From: Lachnospiraceae bacterium
Lineage (GTDB): Bacteria; Bacillota; Clostridia; Lachnospirales; Lachnospiraceae
Reading direction: 5' to 3'
Assembly: GCA_029005135.1 (NCBI GenBank)
Contig: JAQXFO010000046.1
Coordinates: forward strand, 30,900-94,899
Length of the DNA: 64,000 bases
The notes beneath the pieces are model-generated. The model did not search any database, was not told where the DNA came from, and saw only the letters and a program-made list of their open reading frames with translations. The first letter of the stretch is position 1, and each line of letters starts with the position of its first letter. The position numbers were made by a program, and so were the translations under genes. This document shows, in pieces, positions 25,983-35,203 of the stretch.

Positions 25983-27047
25983 ATGCCTGAAGACAAAATA
26001 GAGACGCGGTACGCTGTCATCGATCCGTCTCATATGGATGAGGCGCTTATGGCAGATGCCGGTCGTCTGATAAAGGAAGGCTCTCTGGTGGCTTTTCCCA
26101 CCGAGACGGTCTACGGCCTGGGCGGTGACGCCCTGAACCCGGCGTCTTCCCGACGCATCTACGCGGCCAAGGGGCGGCCGTCGGACAATCCGCTGATCGT
26201 GCATATCGCCGATATGGACCATCTGCCGGCCATTGTGACGGCGATACCGGAGAAGGCCCGCCTGCTGGCGGAGGCCTGCTGGCCGGGACCGCTGACGATG
26301 ATCCTCCCCAAGGCGGACTGTGTCCCCTATGAGACCACGGGCGGCCTGGATACGGTGGCCGTCAGGATGCCCAGCCATCCGGTGGCAAGACGGCTTATTG
26401 AGCTGGGCGGCGGCTATATCGCAGCGCCGTCAGCCAATCTTTCGGGACGGCCGTCACCGACCCGGGCAGAGCATGTCCGGGAGGATCTGGACGGCCGCAT
26501 CGCGATGATCCTGGACGGCGGAGAGGTGGAGATCGGCCTGGAATCCACGATCGTGGATTTTACGGAAGAGATACCGGTGATTCTGCGTCCCGGCTATCTG
26601 AACCGGGCCCGTTTGGAGACCCTGCTCGGCGAGGTCCGGATGGATCCGGGCCTGATCCGTGAGGATCCCCGCATCCGCCCCAAAGCACCGGGAATGCGCT
26701 ACCGCCATTATGCGCCCCGGGCAGATCTGACGATTATCGAAGGCGGCCGTGAAGCCGTTACCCGTACCATCAATACGTTGACGGCCGAGGCGGAAGCGGC
26801 CGGGAAATCTGTCGGGATATTGACCGCAGAGGAAAGTGCGGTGTATTATCCAAAAGGCGATGTCCGTGTGATCGGGAGCCGTGCTTCCGAAGCCGGGATC
26901 GCCAGGCATCTCTATGCGGCACTCCGCGACTTTGATGCCGACGGTGTGGATGTCATCTATTCGGAAGCCTTTGACCTGCCGGAGATGGGTGAGGCGATCA
27001 TGAACCGCCTGCTCAAGGCTGCCGGGCATAAAGTGATCCGCGTCTGA
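25983..27047 (+). CDS. sua5: L-threonylcarbamoyladenylate synthase (Sua5 type)
   Basis: Makes threonylcarbamoyl-AMP from threonine, bicarbonate and ATP, the first step to the t6A37 modification of ANN-decoding tRNAs. The YrdC domain (about 20-210) has GSLVAFPTETVYGLGGDAL and YAAKGRPSDNPLIVHI. The PSANLSGRPSPT motif and the C-terminal Sua5 domain (about 240-354) make this the long Sua5 form instead of short TsaC. It lies 6 bases after divIVA and just before a dCMP deaminase gene. Confidence 0.94.
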   Translation: MPEDKIETRYAVIDPSHMDEALMADAGRLIKEGSLVAFPTETVYGLGGDALNPASSRRIYAAKGRPSDNPLIVHIADMDHLPAIVTAIPEKARLLAEACWPGPLTMILPKADCVPYETTGGLDTVAVRMPSHPVARRLIELGGGYIAAPSANLSGRPSPTRAEHVREDLDGRIAMILDGGEVEIGLESTIVDFTEEIPVILRPGYLNRARLETLLGEVRMDPGLIREDPRIRPKAPGMRYRHYAPRADLTIIEGGREAVTRTINTLTAEAEAAGKSVGILTAEESAVYYPKGDVRVIGSRASEAGIARHLYAALRDFDADGVDVIYSEAFDLPEMGEAIMNRLLKAAGHKVIRV

Positions 27048-27068
27048 CGCGGTGTTAAGGAGGTCCCT

Positions 27069-27554
27069 GTGAGTACAAAACGTGAGGATTACATTTCCTG
27101 GGATGAGTATTTTATGGGTGTGGCCTTCCTGTCGGGCCTGCGCTCCAAGGATCCGAACACCCAGGTGGGCTGCTGTATCGTCAGTCAGGACAACAAGATC
27201 CTGTCCATGGGCTATAACGGCCTGCCGATCGGTTGTTCCGATGATGAGTTTCCGTGGAACCGCGAGGGCGAGCCTCTCGATAACAAGTATTTTTACACCA
27301 CTCACAGTGAGCTGAACGCGATCCTCAATTATCGCGGCGGGTCGCTGGAAGGGGCCAAGGTGTATGTGACGCTGTTTCCGTGCAACGAATGTGCCAAGGC
27401 GATCATTCAGTCCGGCATCCGCACGGTGATCTATGCCAGCGACAAATACGCCCTGCAGCCCTCGACGATCGCCTCGAAGCGCATGTTTGACGCTTCCGGC
27501 GTGGAATACCGTCAATACACCCGTTCCGGACGGGAGATTACAATTACCTTATAG
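27069..27554 (+). CDS. dCMP deaminase family protein
   Basis: Deaminates dCMP to dUMP for thymidylate synthesis; the Bacillus homologue is ComEB. The zinc-dependent cytidine deaminase fold shows THSELNAIL (the usual HAE is HSE here) and FPCNECAKAIIQSG, giving the His and two Cys zinc ligands and the catalytic Glu. Also typical is SKDPNTQVGCCIV near residue 27. The GTG start follows AAGGAGG. It is 161 residues long, normal for the family. Confidence 0.93.
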   Translation: MSTKREDYISWDEYFMGVAFLSGLRSKDPNTQVGCCIVSQDNKILSMGYNGLPIGCSDDEFPWNREGEPLDNKYFYTTHSELNAILNYRGGSLEGAKVYVTLFPCNECAKAIIQSGIRTVIYASDKYALQPSTIASKRMFDASGVEYRQYTRSGREITITL

Positions 27555-27566
27555 GAGATTTTCATC

Positions 27567-29012
27567 ATGGCAGAGAATAAGAAACTTGTGGAACAGATCA
27601 CGGCCCGCGACGAGGATTTTGCCCAGTGGTATACGGACGTCGTCAAGAAGGCCGAGCTGACGGGTTACACCTCCGTCAAGGGCTGTATGGTGTTCAAGCC
27701 GGCCGGTTATGCGATCTGGGAAAATATCCGGAACGGTCTGGACAAGCGCTTCAAGGAAACGGGCGTTGAAAATGTCTATATGCCCATGTTCATCCCGGAG
27801 AGCCTTCTTCAGGTGGAAAAGGATCACGTTGAGGGCTTTGCCCCGGAAGTGGCCTGGGTTACCTACGGCGGTCTGCAGCCGCTGCAGGAACGCATGTGTG
27901 TCCGCCCGACCTCCGAGACGCTGTTCTGCGATCTCTACCGCAAGGATATCCAGTCCTACCGCGATCTGCCCAAGCTCTATAATCAGTGGTGCTCCGTTGT
28001 TCGCTGGGAGAAAACAACCCGTCCCTTCCTGCGTTCCCGCGAATTCCTGTGGCAGGAGGGCCATACGGCTCATGCCACGGCGGAGGAGGCCGAGGCCAGA
28101 ACCATTCAGATGCTGAACCTCTATGCCGATTTCCTGGAAGAGGAGCTGGCCATCCCGGTCGTCCGCGGCCGCAAGACCGACAAGGAAAAATTCGCCGGTG
28201 CCGAAGCCACCTATACGATCGAAGCGCTGATGCATGACGGCAAGGCGCTGCAGGCCGGTACCAGCCATAACTTCGGCGACGGCTTCGCCAAAGCCTTCGG
28301 CATCCAGTTCCTTGATAAGGACAATCAGCTCAAATACGTGCATCAGACATCCTGGGGCATGACGACCCGTCTGATCGGCGCCATTATCATGGTTCACGGC
28401 GACGATTCCGGTCTGGTGCTGCCGCCCCACATCGCCCCGACCCAGTGTGTGGTCATTCCGATCCGCCAGAAGGCCGAAGGTATCCTGGATAAGGCGGCCC
28501 AGATCCGCGATACGCTGGCCAAAGCCGGTATCCGCGTCAAGCTGGATGATTCCGACCGCTCACCGGGCTGGAAGTTCTCCGATCAGGAGATGCGCGGCTT
28601 CCCGATGCGCATTGAGATCGGCCCGAAGGATATGGAGGCCGGCCAGTGCGTGCTGGTTCGCCGCGACACCCGCGAGAAGCTGGTCGTACCGATCGCTGAG
28701 GTGGCTGCGGCTTCCGCCGACCTGCTGGAGCAGATCCAGAAGGATATGTTCGAACGTGCCAGAGCTCATCGCGATGCCCATATCTGGGATGCGGCTGATT
28801 ATGAAGAGTTCTGCCGCACAGCCGATGAAAAGCCGGGCTTTATCCGTACCTACTGGTGCGGTGATGAGGCCTGCGAGAACAAGATCAAAGAGGATACCAC
28901 CTGCACATCCCGCTGCATGCCCTTCAACGACAGCGAGGTGCCGGAAGGGGCCCGCTGCATCTGCTGCGGCCGTCCGGCAGCCAAACGCATCTACTGGGGC
29001 AAGGCTTATTAA
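27567..29012 (+). CDS. proS: Prolyl-tRNA synthetase (archaeal/eukaryotic type)
   Basis: Charges tRNA-Pro. At 481 residues and without the internal editing insertion of the E. coli type, this is the ProS3 form found in archaea, eukaryotes and some Bacillota. Class II core motifs include [17 protein letters not shown] text early, [20 protein letters not shown], and [20 protein letters not shown]. The anticodon-binding domain follows from about 285. The C-terminal domain has cysteines in [19 protein letters not shown] and CICCGRPA, consistent with a zinc-binding tail. It is 12 bases after the deaminase gene, so there is no room for a T-box. Confidence 0.96.
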   Translation: MAENKKLVEQITARDEDFAQWYTDVVKKAELTGYTSVKGCMVFKPAGYAIWENIRNGLDKRFKETGVENVYMPMFIPESLLQVEKDHVEGFAPEVAWVTYGGLQPLQERMCVRPTSETLFCDLYRKDIQSYRDLPKLYNQWCSVVRWEKTTRPFLRSREFLWQEGHTAHATAEEAEARTIQMLNLYADFLEEELAIPVVRGRKTDKEKFAGAEATYTIEALMHDGKALQAGTSHNFGDGFAKAFGIQFLDKDNQLKYVHQTSWGMTTRLIGAIIMVHGDDSGLVLPPHIAPTQCVVIPIRQKAEGILDKAAQIRDTLAKAGIRVKLDDSDRSPGWKFSDQEMRGFPMRIEIGPKDMEAGQCVLVRRDTREKLVVPIAEVAAASADLLEQIQKDMFERARAHRDAHIWDAADYEEFCRTADEKPGFIRTYWCGDEACENKIKEDTTCTSRCMPFNDSEVPEGARCICCGRPAAKRIYWGKAY

Positions 29013-29059
29013 AGACGGCAGCGATCGGCGGCCGGTATTAAGATAGTTGAGGTTGTTGT

Positions 29060-30403
29060 TTGAAACTGAAATTACCGCCTAAAGTCAGCTTAATTATTGA
29101 TATTCTCCGACGGCATGGGTTTGAAGCCTATGCCGTTGGCGGTTGTGTGCGGGATTCTGTTCTGGCCAGGACGCCGAACGACTGGGATATCACCACGGCG
29201 GCCCGGCCGGAGGAGATCAAGAGTATTTTCCGGCGTACCGTGGATACCGGGATCGAACACGGCACCGTGACGGTCCTCATAGACGATGCCTCCTTTGAGG
29301 TCACCACCTTCCGCGTCGACGGTACTTACTCGGACGGCCGTCATCCTGACAGCGTGACCTTTACGCCGTCGCTGAAGGAAGACCTGAAGCGGCGGGATTT
29401 TACCATCAACGCCATGGCCTACAACGATAAGGTCGGCCTGGTCGATCTCTACGGCGGCATGGAGGATCTGCAGAAGCATGTGATCCGGGCTGTCGGGGAT
29501 CCCGAGGCCCGTTTCGAAGAGGACGCGCTGCGCGTCATGCGGGCCGTCCGTTTTGCCGCCCAGCTGGGTTTTGCTATCGATCCCGTCACCCTGGAGGCCG
29601 TCGCGCACCATGCGCCCGATCTGGCCAGGGTCAGTGCGGAACGCATTCAGACCGAGCTGGTCAAGCTCCTCATCTCACCGAATCCGGGGATGTTCCGGAT
29701 CCTCTATGAGACGGGGATCACGGGCGTCATCATGCCGGAATTTGACCGCATGATGGCGACGCCTCAGAATACGCCCTATCACAACAGCAGCGTCGGCGGA
29801 CATACGCTTCGGACACTGCCTCTGGTGCCGCCGGACAAGGTGCTCCGGCTGGCGATGCTGCTTCACGACAGCGGCAAGCCCGAGGCACGCTGCACGGATG
29901 ACAACGGCCGGGATCATTTTACGGGACATGCGGAGGCTTCCGTCAGGATCGCCCGCGGTATCCTGCGCCGTCTGAAGTTTGACAATGAGACTATCCGGAA
30001 GACCCTGCAGCTGGTGAAATGGCATGACCTCAGACCGGCGTCGGATCCGGCGTCTGTCAGACTGGCGGTTCATGAGATCGGACGAGAGCTTTTCTTTGAT
30101 TACATCATGGTGGAGCGGGCCGATACCTATGCCAAGAGCCTGTACCGTCAGGAGGAGAATCTGACACGCATCGAAGAGGTCAACAAGACCTATATCCACG
30201 TGCTGGGCCGCGGGGATCCGCTGAGCCTTAAGGACCTGGCCATCGACGGCAGCGATCTTCTGGCTGCCGGTTTCCGGGGCCGTCAGATCGGACAGATCCT
30301 GGACGGGGCCCTTAAGCTGGTACTGAAGGATCCGGCCTATAATACCCGGGAATGCCTGATGACCTACGCGGCCGGCCGCGATGAAAAGGAGGGCGCGTCA
30401 TGA
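29060..30403 (+). CDS. cca: CCA-adding tRNA nucleotidyltransferase with HD domain
   Basis: Adds or repairs the 3' CCA end of tRNAs. The head domain has YAVGGCVRDSVLARTPNDWD, where GG and DxD-type residues bind nucleotide and metal, and the RRDFTINAMAYN segment. The RNA-binding neck follows, then an HD-type domain (LAMLLHDSGKPEARCTDDNG, then FTGHAEAS). The start is TTG at 29060, with TTGAGG 7 bases upstream. Length is 447. It is probably co-transcribed with proS and overlaps trmL by four bases. Confidence 0.95.
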   Translation: MKLKLPPKVSLIIDILRRHGFEAYAVGGCVRDSVLARTPNDWDITTAARPEEIKSIFRRTVDTGIEHGTVTVLIDDASFEVTTFRVDGTYSDGRHPDSVTFTPSLKEDLKRRDFTINAMAYNDKVGLVDLYGGMEDLQKHVIRAVGDPEARFEEDALRVMRAVRFAAQLGFAIDPVTLEAVAHHAPDLARVSAERIQTELVKLLISPNPGMFRILYETGITGVIMPEFDRMMATPQNTPYHNSSVGGHTLRTLPLVPPDKVLRLAMLLHDSGKPEARCTDDNGRDHFTGHAEASVRIARGILRRLKFDNETIRKTLQLVKWHDLRPASDPASVRLAVHEIGRELFFDYIMVERADTYAKSLYRQEENLTRIEEVNKTYIHVLGRGDPLSLKDLAIDGSDLLAAGFRGRQIGQILDGALKLVLKDPAYNTRECLMTYAAGRDEKEGAS

Positions 30404-30894
30404 TCAATATCGTTCTCCTGGAACCGGAGATCCCGGGCAATACCGGCAATATCGGCAGGACGTGCACGGCGGTGGGCGCCTCGCTTCATCTTATCGAGCC
30501 TCTGGGATTCCGCCTGACGGAAAAGTATCTGAAGAGGGCCGGCATGGACTACTGGGACAGGCTGGATGTTCATCGCTGGAAGGATCTGGAGGATTTTATG
30601 GCGCACCATGCCGGTGCGAACATATATTATGTCACGACGAAAGGGAAACAGCTCTATACGGATGTGGCTTATGAGCCGGATTGTTATCTGATGTTCGGCA
30701 GGGAAAGCTCCGGGATCCCGGAGACGATCCTGACGGCGCATAAGGAGGCATGTGTCCGGATACCGATGGCTGACGGCGAGAGATCACTCAATCTCTCAAA
30801 TGCGGCGGCCATCGTCACTTATGAAGTACTGCGTCAATGGGGATTTCCGGGACTTCAGACAGAGGGAAAGCCTCTCAAGACAACACAATGGTAA
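30400..30894 (+). CDS. trmL: tRNA (cytidine/uridine-34-2'-O)-methyltransferase TrmL
   Basis: Methylates the ribose of the wobble base in leucine tRNAs, in E. coli. The SPOUT knot fold is shown by INIVLLEPEIPGNTGNIGRT at the N terminus, LMFGRESSGIPE and RIPMADGERSLNLSNAAAIV at the C terminus. It is 164 residues long. Its ATG overlaps the cca stop, which suggests translational coupling within this tRNA-maturation run. Confidence 0.95.
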   Translation: MINIVLLEPEIPGNTGNIGRTCTAVGASLHLIEPLGFRLTEKYLKRAGMDYWDRLDVHRWKDLEDFMAHHAGANIYYVTTKGKQLYTDVAYEPDCYLMFGRESSGIPETILTAHKEACVRIPMADGERSLNLSNAAAIVTYEVLRQWGFPGLQTEGKPLKTTQW

Positions 30895-32693
30895 ACATTC
30901 TCAGAAAAACAGGTGCGCGATATCTCGTGTCAGCCGGATTGATGCTGGCGGCCTCACTCAGGGCCGGCAGTGCCTATTCGGCTTTTTTCGGTTTTCTGGA
31001 ACTGGCGGTGATCTTCTGCACGGGACAGACCTTGTATGAGACACGCCGGCGGACCGGCTATGTCCTGACCACGCTTTTTTGCCTGATCTATAACCTGCAG
31101 TATGTCAGCCTGATGTTTGCGGGCAGCTTCCTGAGCCGCCTGATGCTGGAAAATACCGCTTCTCTGAGTGTCCTCGGAGACCGGTTTTTCCTCTATGGGG
31201 CGGTGATCCTCATTGCGGTGACCGGTGCCTGCCTGCCGATGGCGTCTTGGCCGGAGGGCCGTTTTCATCCGGGGCTTCGCCCGGCGGCACTGGCCCTGAC
31301 GGTGGAGCTCGCGGCCTGTCTTATCCTTACCTCCCGCTACTCGCCCGTATTCCAGCTCGGCGTCCTGGGACATGACTGCTATCAGCATTATGAGCTGCGG
31401 CGGCAGATCGCCAGGCAGGGCGGAGAGGCCGCAGCGGCTGATGGGAACGCGCTTGCCGATGCGGCGGCCTTTGACGGTGAGACGGCTCTGACGGTGGAGG
31501 CCTCCGAACTGCGAGACGGCGCTTCTGACGACGGCAGCGGGATCCGCCGGAGCGAGGATATGGGCGCCTCAGGCCCGGGGACGGCCGCCTCGCCGACGGG
31601 GGAGTCAGCCGCGGACAGGCCGGCGCCGACAGCTTCGTCGCGGGAGGATTTTTATCGCAGCGGCATTCCCGGCTGCCGGGACAAGGATGATGCCCTGCCG
31701 GAGGACCCGAACATCATTCTTATCGTTACGGAGGGGCTGTCCCAGAGCATCGTGGAGGACGAGCGCAATATCATGCCTTATGTCCGCCGCTATGAAGCGA
31801 TGTCCGTGAATTTTTCCTCTTATTACAATCATACCTTCGCGACCTACCGGGCCCTGCCGGGGCAGCTGTATTCCGGGTACCAGATGGATAACCTGGATTC
31901 TCACGGCCTCATTTCTCTGACCGATATCCTGCGGGACCGCGGCTACAGCACCCTCTTCATCAGTCCGGAGCCCGGCAATGCCGAATTCTCGGATTATATT
32001 GCCGGCTGCGGCTTTGAGGAGGCGATCAATGCCCGGGGAAACATCCCGGCCGGCCGTGCCGACTACAGCGACGGCGAAGCCTATGAGCTTCTGTGGGACA
32101 CCGTCTGTGCGCAGGCGGAGGAGGACAGCCCCTTCTTCACGATGATCTACACGGTCAACACCCATGTGGGCAAGAATAAGACGGAGACGCGCTACAGTGA
32201 CAGCTCTTCGGCTTATATCAACAAGTTCTATGACTGCGATCAGCAGTTCGGCGAGTTCATGGCGCGCTTTGAGGCGTCATCCCTGGCGAAAGATACGATC
32301 ATCGTTTTTACGGCGGATCACGCCGCTTATGTGGAGGCGGAATTCTCCGCGAATTTCCCGGAGACGGAGAGGATCTGCAGAAGCGTCGACAGGATACCGT
32401 TCTTCATATATTATCCGGGCGTTACCCCGGAGACGATCTCGGCCGGCGGCCGCAACAGTCTGGATATGGCCCCGACGCTCTGCGATTATCTGGATATCTC
32501 CGCGGAAAATTATTTTCTCGGCCGCTCCCTCTTTTTTGATTATCCGAGGAACCCCTCGGTGGAGACGATGAGCTTTGACGGCGGCAAATTCTGTGAGACG
32601 GACCGCGGCGTGATGCGGGTCCTGGCCGGCGGCAGTGACGATGAGCGTACCGGCCTTATTTACCGGTATCTCGGCATCGCGGGCCGGTACTGA
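30888..32693 (+). CDS. LtaS-like membrane sulfatase / phosphoglycerol transferase family protein
   Basis: An alkaline-phosphatase-superfamily enzyme, 601 residues. Four or so membrane segments (about 10-160) are followed by a low-complexity Ala/Gly/Asp/Ser-rich linker (about 170-268) and an external sulfatase domain. That domain has NIILIVTEGLSQS (metal-ligand Glu), NHTFATYRALPG (candidate nucleophile Thr) and FTADHAAY (Asp-His ligands). LtaS-type enzymes build lipoteichoic acid from phosphatidylglycerol; related ones modify glycans with phosphoglycerol. The substrate here is not known. ATG 30888 overlaps the trmL stop; the frame extends to 30837 without a ribosome site. Confidence 0.85.
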   Translation: MVNILRKTGARYLVSAGLMLAASLRAGSAYSAFFGFLELAVIFCTGQTLYETRRRTGYVLTTLFCLIYNLQYVSLMFAGSFLSRLMLENTASLSVLGDRFFLYGAVILIAVTGACLPMASWPEGRFHPGLRPAALALTVELAACLILTSRYSPVFQLGVLGHDCYQHYELRRQIARQGGEAAAADGNALADAAAFDGETALTVEASELRDGASDDGSGIRRSEDMGASGPGTAASPTGESAADRPAPTASSREDFYRSGIPGCRDKDDALPEDPNIILIVTEGLSQSIVEDERNIMPYVRRYEAMSVNFSSYYNHTFATYRALPGQLYSGYQMDNLDSHGLISLTDILRDRGYSTLFISPEPGNAEFSDYIAGCGFEEAINARGNIPAGRADYSDGEAYELLWDTVCAQAEEDSPFFTMIYTVNTHVGKNKTETRYSDSSSAYINKFYDCDQQFGEFMARFEASSLAKDTIIVFTADHAAYVEAEFSANFPETERICRSVDRIPFFIYYPGVTPETISAGGRNSLDMAPTLCDYLDISAENYFLGRSLFFDYPRNPSVETMSFDGGKFCETDRGVMRVLAGGSDDERTGLIYRYLGIAGRY

Positions 32694-32831
32694 CGTATGG
32701 CCGTTCGGGCCGGAAGGGCGGTGCTGCTTATGCTACTTGGAAAAGGCGGCCCTTCTGTGGTAATATGTGAGTGGAAAACGGCGCAGCGGGAGTGCCTGCG
32801 TCAAATGTCAGTCATATCGGGAGGAAAAGGT

Positions 32832-34565
32832 ATGGGTTATCTGGAAACCTATAAAGCATGGCTTGAGGATCCGTATTTCGACGAAGCCACCAAAGCCGAA
32901 CTGCGGTCTGTGGCGGATGATGACAAAGAGATCCGTGAACGTTTTTATAATGATCTTCAGTTCGGGACAGCCGGCCTGCGCGGTATCATCGGCGCCGGCA
33001 CGAACCGTATGAATATCTATGTGGTCAGAAAGACAACACAGGGTCTGGCCAATTATATCCTGTCTCAGAATGGTCAGGACAAGGGTGTGGCCATCGCCTA
33101 CGACTCCCGTCATATGTCGCCGGAATTTGCCAGGGAAGCGGCGCTGACGCTGGCGGCCAACGGCATTCGGGCGTACTATTTCGAGACGCTCCGCCCGACA
33201 CCGGAGCTGTCCTTCGCGGTCCGTTATCTGGGCTGCATTGCCGGCATCAATATCACGGCCAGCCATAATCCGCCGGAATATAACGGCTACAAGGTCTACT
33301 GGGAAGACGGCGCACAGATCACGCCGCCTCATGACAACGGCATCACGCTGGCTGTCCGTGCCGTAACGGACTGGGCCGATGTGAAGACCATGGACGAGAA
33401 AGCGGCTGTGGAGGCCGGTCTCCTCAAGATCATCGGCGCCGAGGTCGATGATCCCTACATCGCCGAGCTTAAGAAAAATGTCCTGCATCCGGAAGCCATC
33501 GCGGCCGAGGGCGGGAATCTCAAGATCGTCTACACTCCGCTTCACGGCACCGGCAATATCCCGGCCCGCCGCGTCCTGAGTGAACTTGGCTTCAAAAATG
33601 TCTTCGTCGTGCCGGAGCAGGCGGAACCGGACGGGGATTTCCCGACCGTGTCCTATCCGAATCCGGAATCCGAAGAGGCCTTCGAGTTAGGTCTTAAGTA
33701 TGCCCGCGAACAGGATGCCGACCTGGTGCTGGCCACCGACCCCGATGCCGACCGTCTCGGCGTCCGCGTGAAGGACAGCGAGGGCGTCTATCATACTCTG
33801 ACGGGTAATATGTCCGGTACGCTGATCGGCGACTATGAGATCAGCCAGCGTATTGCCGTCAACGGTTCGATCCCCGAAGACAGCGTGATCGTTAAGACGA
33901 TCGTTACCACCAATCTGGCCGATGCGATGGCAGAGCACTACAACCTGAAGCTGATCGAATGCCTGACGGGCTTCAAGTACATCGGCCAGCAGATCCTGAA
34001 TATGGAAAAGACCGGTGTCGGCCACTATCAGTTCGGTTTCGAGGAGAGCTACGGCTGTCTGCCGGCCACCTATGCCCGCGACAAGGATGCCATCATCGCG
34101 GTGATGGTCCTGTGCGAAGCGGCTGCCTATTACAAGACCCAGGGCAAGAATCTCTGGGATGTTATGCTCGATATCTATGAACGCTACGGCTATTACAAGG
34201 ATGCCGTCAAGTCGATCGAGATGAAGGGCATCGAAGGCCTGGCCATGATCGGAAAGCTGATGGACAGCTTCCGGGCCAACGCACCGGCGGAGGTCGCCGG
34301 GCTGAAGGTCCTGAAGACCCGGGATTACGACGCCGATGAGATCGTCGATCTGGCGACGGGCACGAAGAGTCCGACGGGTCTGCCCAAGTCCAATGTTCTC
34401 TATTACGAACTGGAGGACGGCGCCTGGATCTGTATCCGTCCGTCCGGTACGGAGCCGAAGATCAAATTCTATTACGGCATCAAAGGCACCTCTCTGGAGG
34501 ATGCCGAGGTGAAGGGCAAGGCCATGGACGCCGCACTGGAGGCTCTGGTTAAGGCGAACAGCTGA
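32832..34565 (+). CDS. pgcA: Phosphoglucomutase / phosphomannomutase family enzyme
   Basis: Interconverts hexose-1- and hexose-6-phosphates. The 577-residue length matches the PgcA-type alpha-phosphoglucomutases of Bacillota. The active-site serine loop is TASHNPPEYNGYKVYWEDGA, the metal loop is TDPDADRLGVRV, and the sugar loop is GFEESYGCL. The C-terminal phosphate site is IRPSGTEPKIKFYY. The ATG at 32832 follows GGGAGG; an upstream in-frame extension from 32697 is not likely to be translated. TTGGAA (32737-32742) and TAATAT (32761-32766) may form a weak promoter. It would supply UDP-glucose or link to malQ-type glucan use. Confidence 0.94.
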   Translation: MGYLETYKAWLEDPYFDEATKAELRSVADDDKEIRERFYNDLQFGTAGLRGIIGAGTNRMNIYVVRKTTQGLANYILSQNGQDKGVAIAYDSRHMSPEFAREAALTLAANGIRAYYFETLRPTPELSFAVRYLGCIAGINITASHNPPEYNGYKVYWEDGAQITPPHDNGITLAVRAVTDWADVKTMDEKAAVEAGLLKIIGAEVDDPYIAELKKNVLHPEAIAAEGGNLKIVYTPLHGTGNIPARRVLSELGFKNVFVVPEQAEPDGDFPTVSYPNPESEEAFELGLKYAREQDADLVLATDPDADRLGVRVKDSEGVYHTLTGNMSGTLIGDYEISQRIAVNGSIPEDSVIVKTIVTTNLADAMAEHYNLKLIECLTGFKYIGQQILNMEKTGVGHYQFGFEESYGCLPATYARDKDAIIAVMVLCEAAAYYKTQGKNLWDVMLDIYERYGYYKDAVKSIEMKGIEGLAMIGKLMDSFRANAPAEVAGLKVLKTRDYDADEIVDLATGTKSPTGLPKSNVLYYELEDGAWICIRPSGTEPKIKFYYGIKGTSLEDAEVKGKAMDAALEALVKANS

Positions 34566-34603
34566 AAAAATGGGTTGAAAAGCCATAACTGATCCGGCTT
34601 TTC

Positions 34604-34632
34604 TTGACATATGACGCCGGACGATATATAAA
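34604..34632 (+). promoter_or_regulatory. Promoter of the HU gene
   Basis: Perfect TTGACA (34604-34609), a 17-base spacer and TATAAA (34627-34632). It overlaps the end of a short GAAAAGCC/GGCTTTTC hairpin (34577-34603) that may help to terminate the phosphoglucomutase transcript. Confidence 0.85.
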
Positions 34633-34686
34633 TTATTAGGTATGCTTTATGCATAGCCAAGGTTTTTCAGTATCAGGAGGATGTTT

Positions 34687-34962
34687 ATGAACAAAACCGA
34701 ATTAGTCGCAGCCATTGCTGACGAGACAAATCTGACCAAGAAGGATGCCGAAGCTGCTCTTAAGGCTTTCACAGATATCGTTGAAAGAGAACTGAAGGCA
34801 GGCGAAAAGGTTCAGCTTGTTGGTTTTGGTACTTTCGAAGTCTCCGAGAGAGCTGCCCGCGAAGGCAGAAATCCGCAGACGAACGAAACAATGACCATTC
34901 CGGCTTCCAAAGCTCCGAAGTTTAAGGCCGGCAAAGCTCTTAAGGACGCTCTCAACGCATAA
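34687..34962 (+). CDS. hup: DNA-binding protein HU
   Basis: Histone-like nucleoid protein, 91 residues, acting as a dimer that bends DNA. It begins [20 protein letters not shown], and the core signature [20 protein letters not shown] and the arm region [20 protein letters not shown] are clear. ATG 34687 is chosen because AGGAGG ends 6 bases before it; ATG 34681 directly abuts the ribosome site. It is monocistronic with a strong promoter and terminator, as expected for an abundant protein. Confidence 0.97.
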   Translation: MNKTELVAAIADETNLTKKDAEAALKAFTDIVERELKAGEKVQLVGFGTFEVSERAAREGRNPQTNETMTIPASKAPKFKAGKALKDALNA

Positions 34963-34980
34963 TCGACATCGAAGAGTTAT

Positions 34981-35015
34981 AAGGCACCGACGCGAAAGCG
35001 GCGGTGCCTTTTTTC
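34981..35015 (+). terminator. Terminator of the HU gene
   Basis: AAGGCACCG / CGGTGCCTT stem with an inner CGC-GAAA-GCG tetraloop hairpin and a TTTTTT tail. Confidence 0.93.
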
Positions 35016-35082
35016 GTCAGAAATCCCGGTTTTCTGCCGGATTTTTGTATCGAAAAATGAACACGCCGATTGTGTGAAAGAA

Positions 35083-35112
35083 TTGACAAAGCACTTGCCC
35101 CGGTGATAGAAT
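35083..35112 (+). promoter_or_regulatory. Promoter of the alcohol dehydrogenase gene
   Basis: Perfect TTGACA (35083-35088), an 18-base spacer and TAGAAT (35107-35112). The untranslated leader is about 85 bases. Confidence 0.8.
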
Positions 35113-35119
35113 TAACGAT

Positions 35120-35137
35120 GTGTTAAAAATGTGACAA
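35120..35137 (+). promoter_or_regulatory. Candidate Rex operator at the adh transcription start
   Basis: GTGTTAAAAATGTGACAA resembles the clostridial Rex site TTGTTAA-N4-TTAACAA (6 of 7 in the first half, 5 of 7 in the second). It lies right after the -10, where a repressor would block initiation. Its right half also forms part of a leader hairpin (35132-35140 with 35151-35159). This is inference from a remembered consensus. Confidence 0.4.
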
Positions 35138-35203
35138 TATCAGGATGGTGATGTTGTCATTTAGCGTATTGTATTGAGTTGTGTTCCAAGGAGGAAAACT
35201 ACT

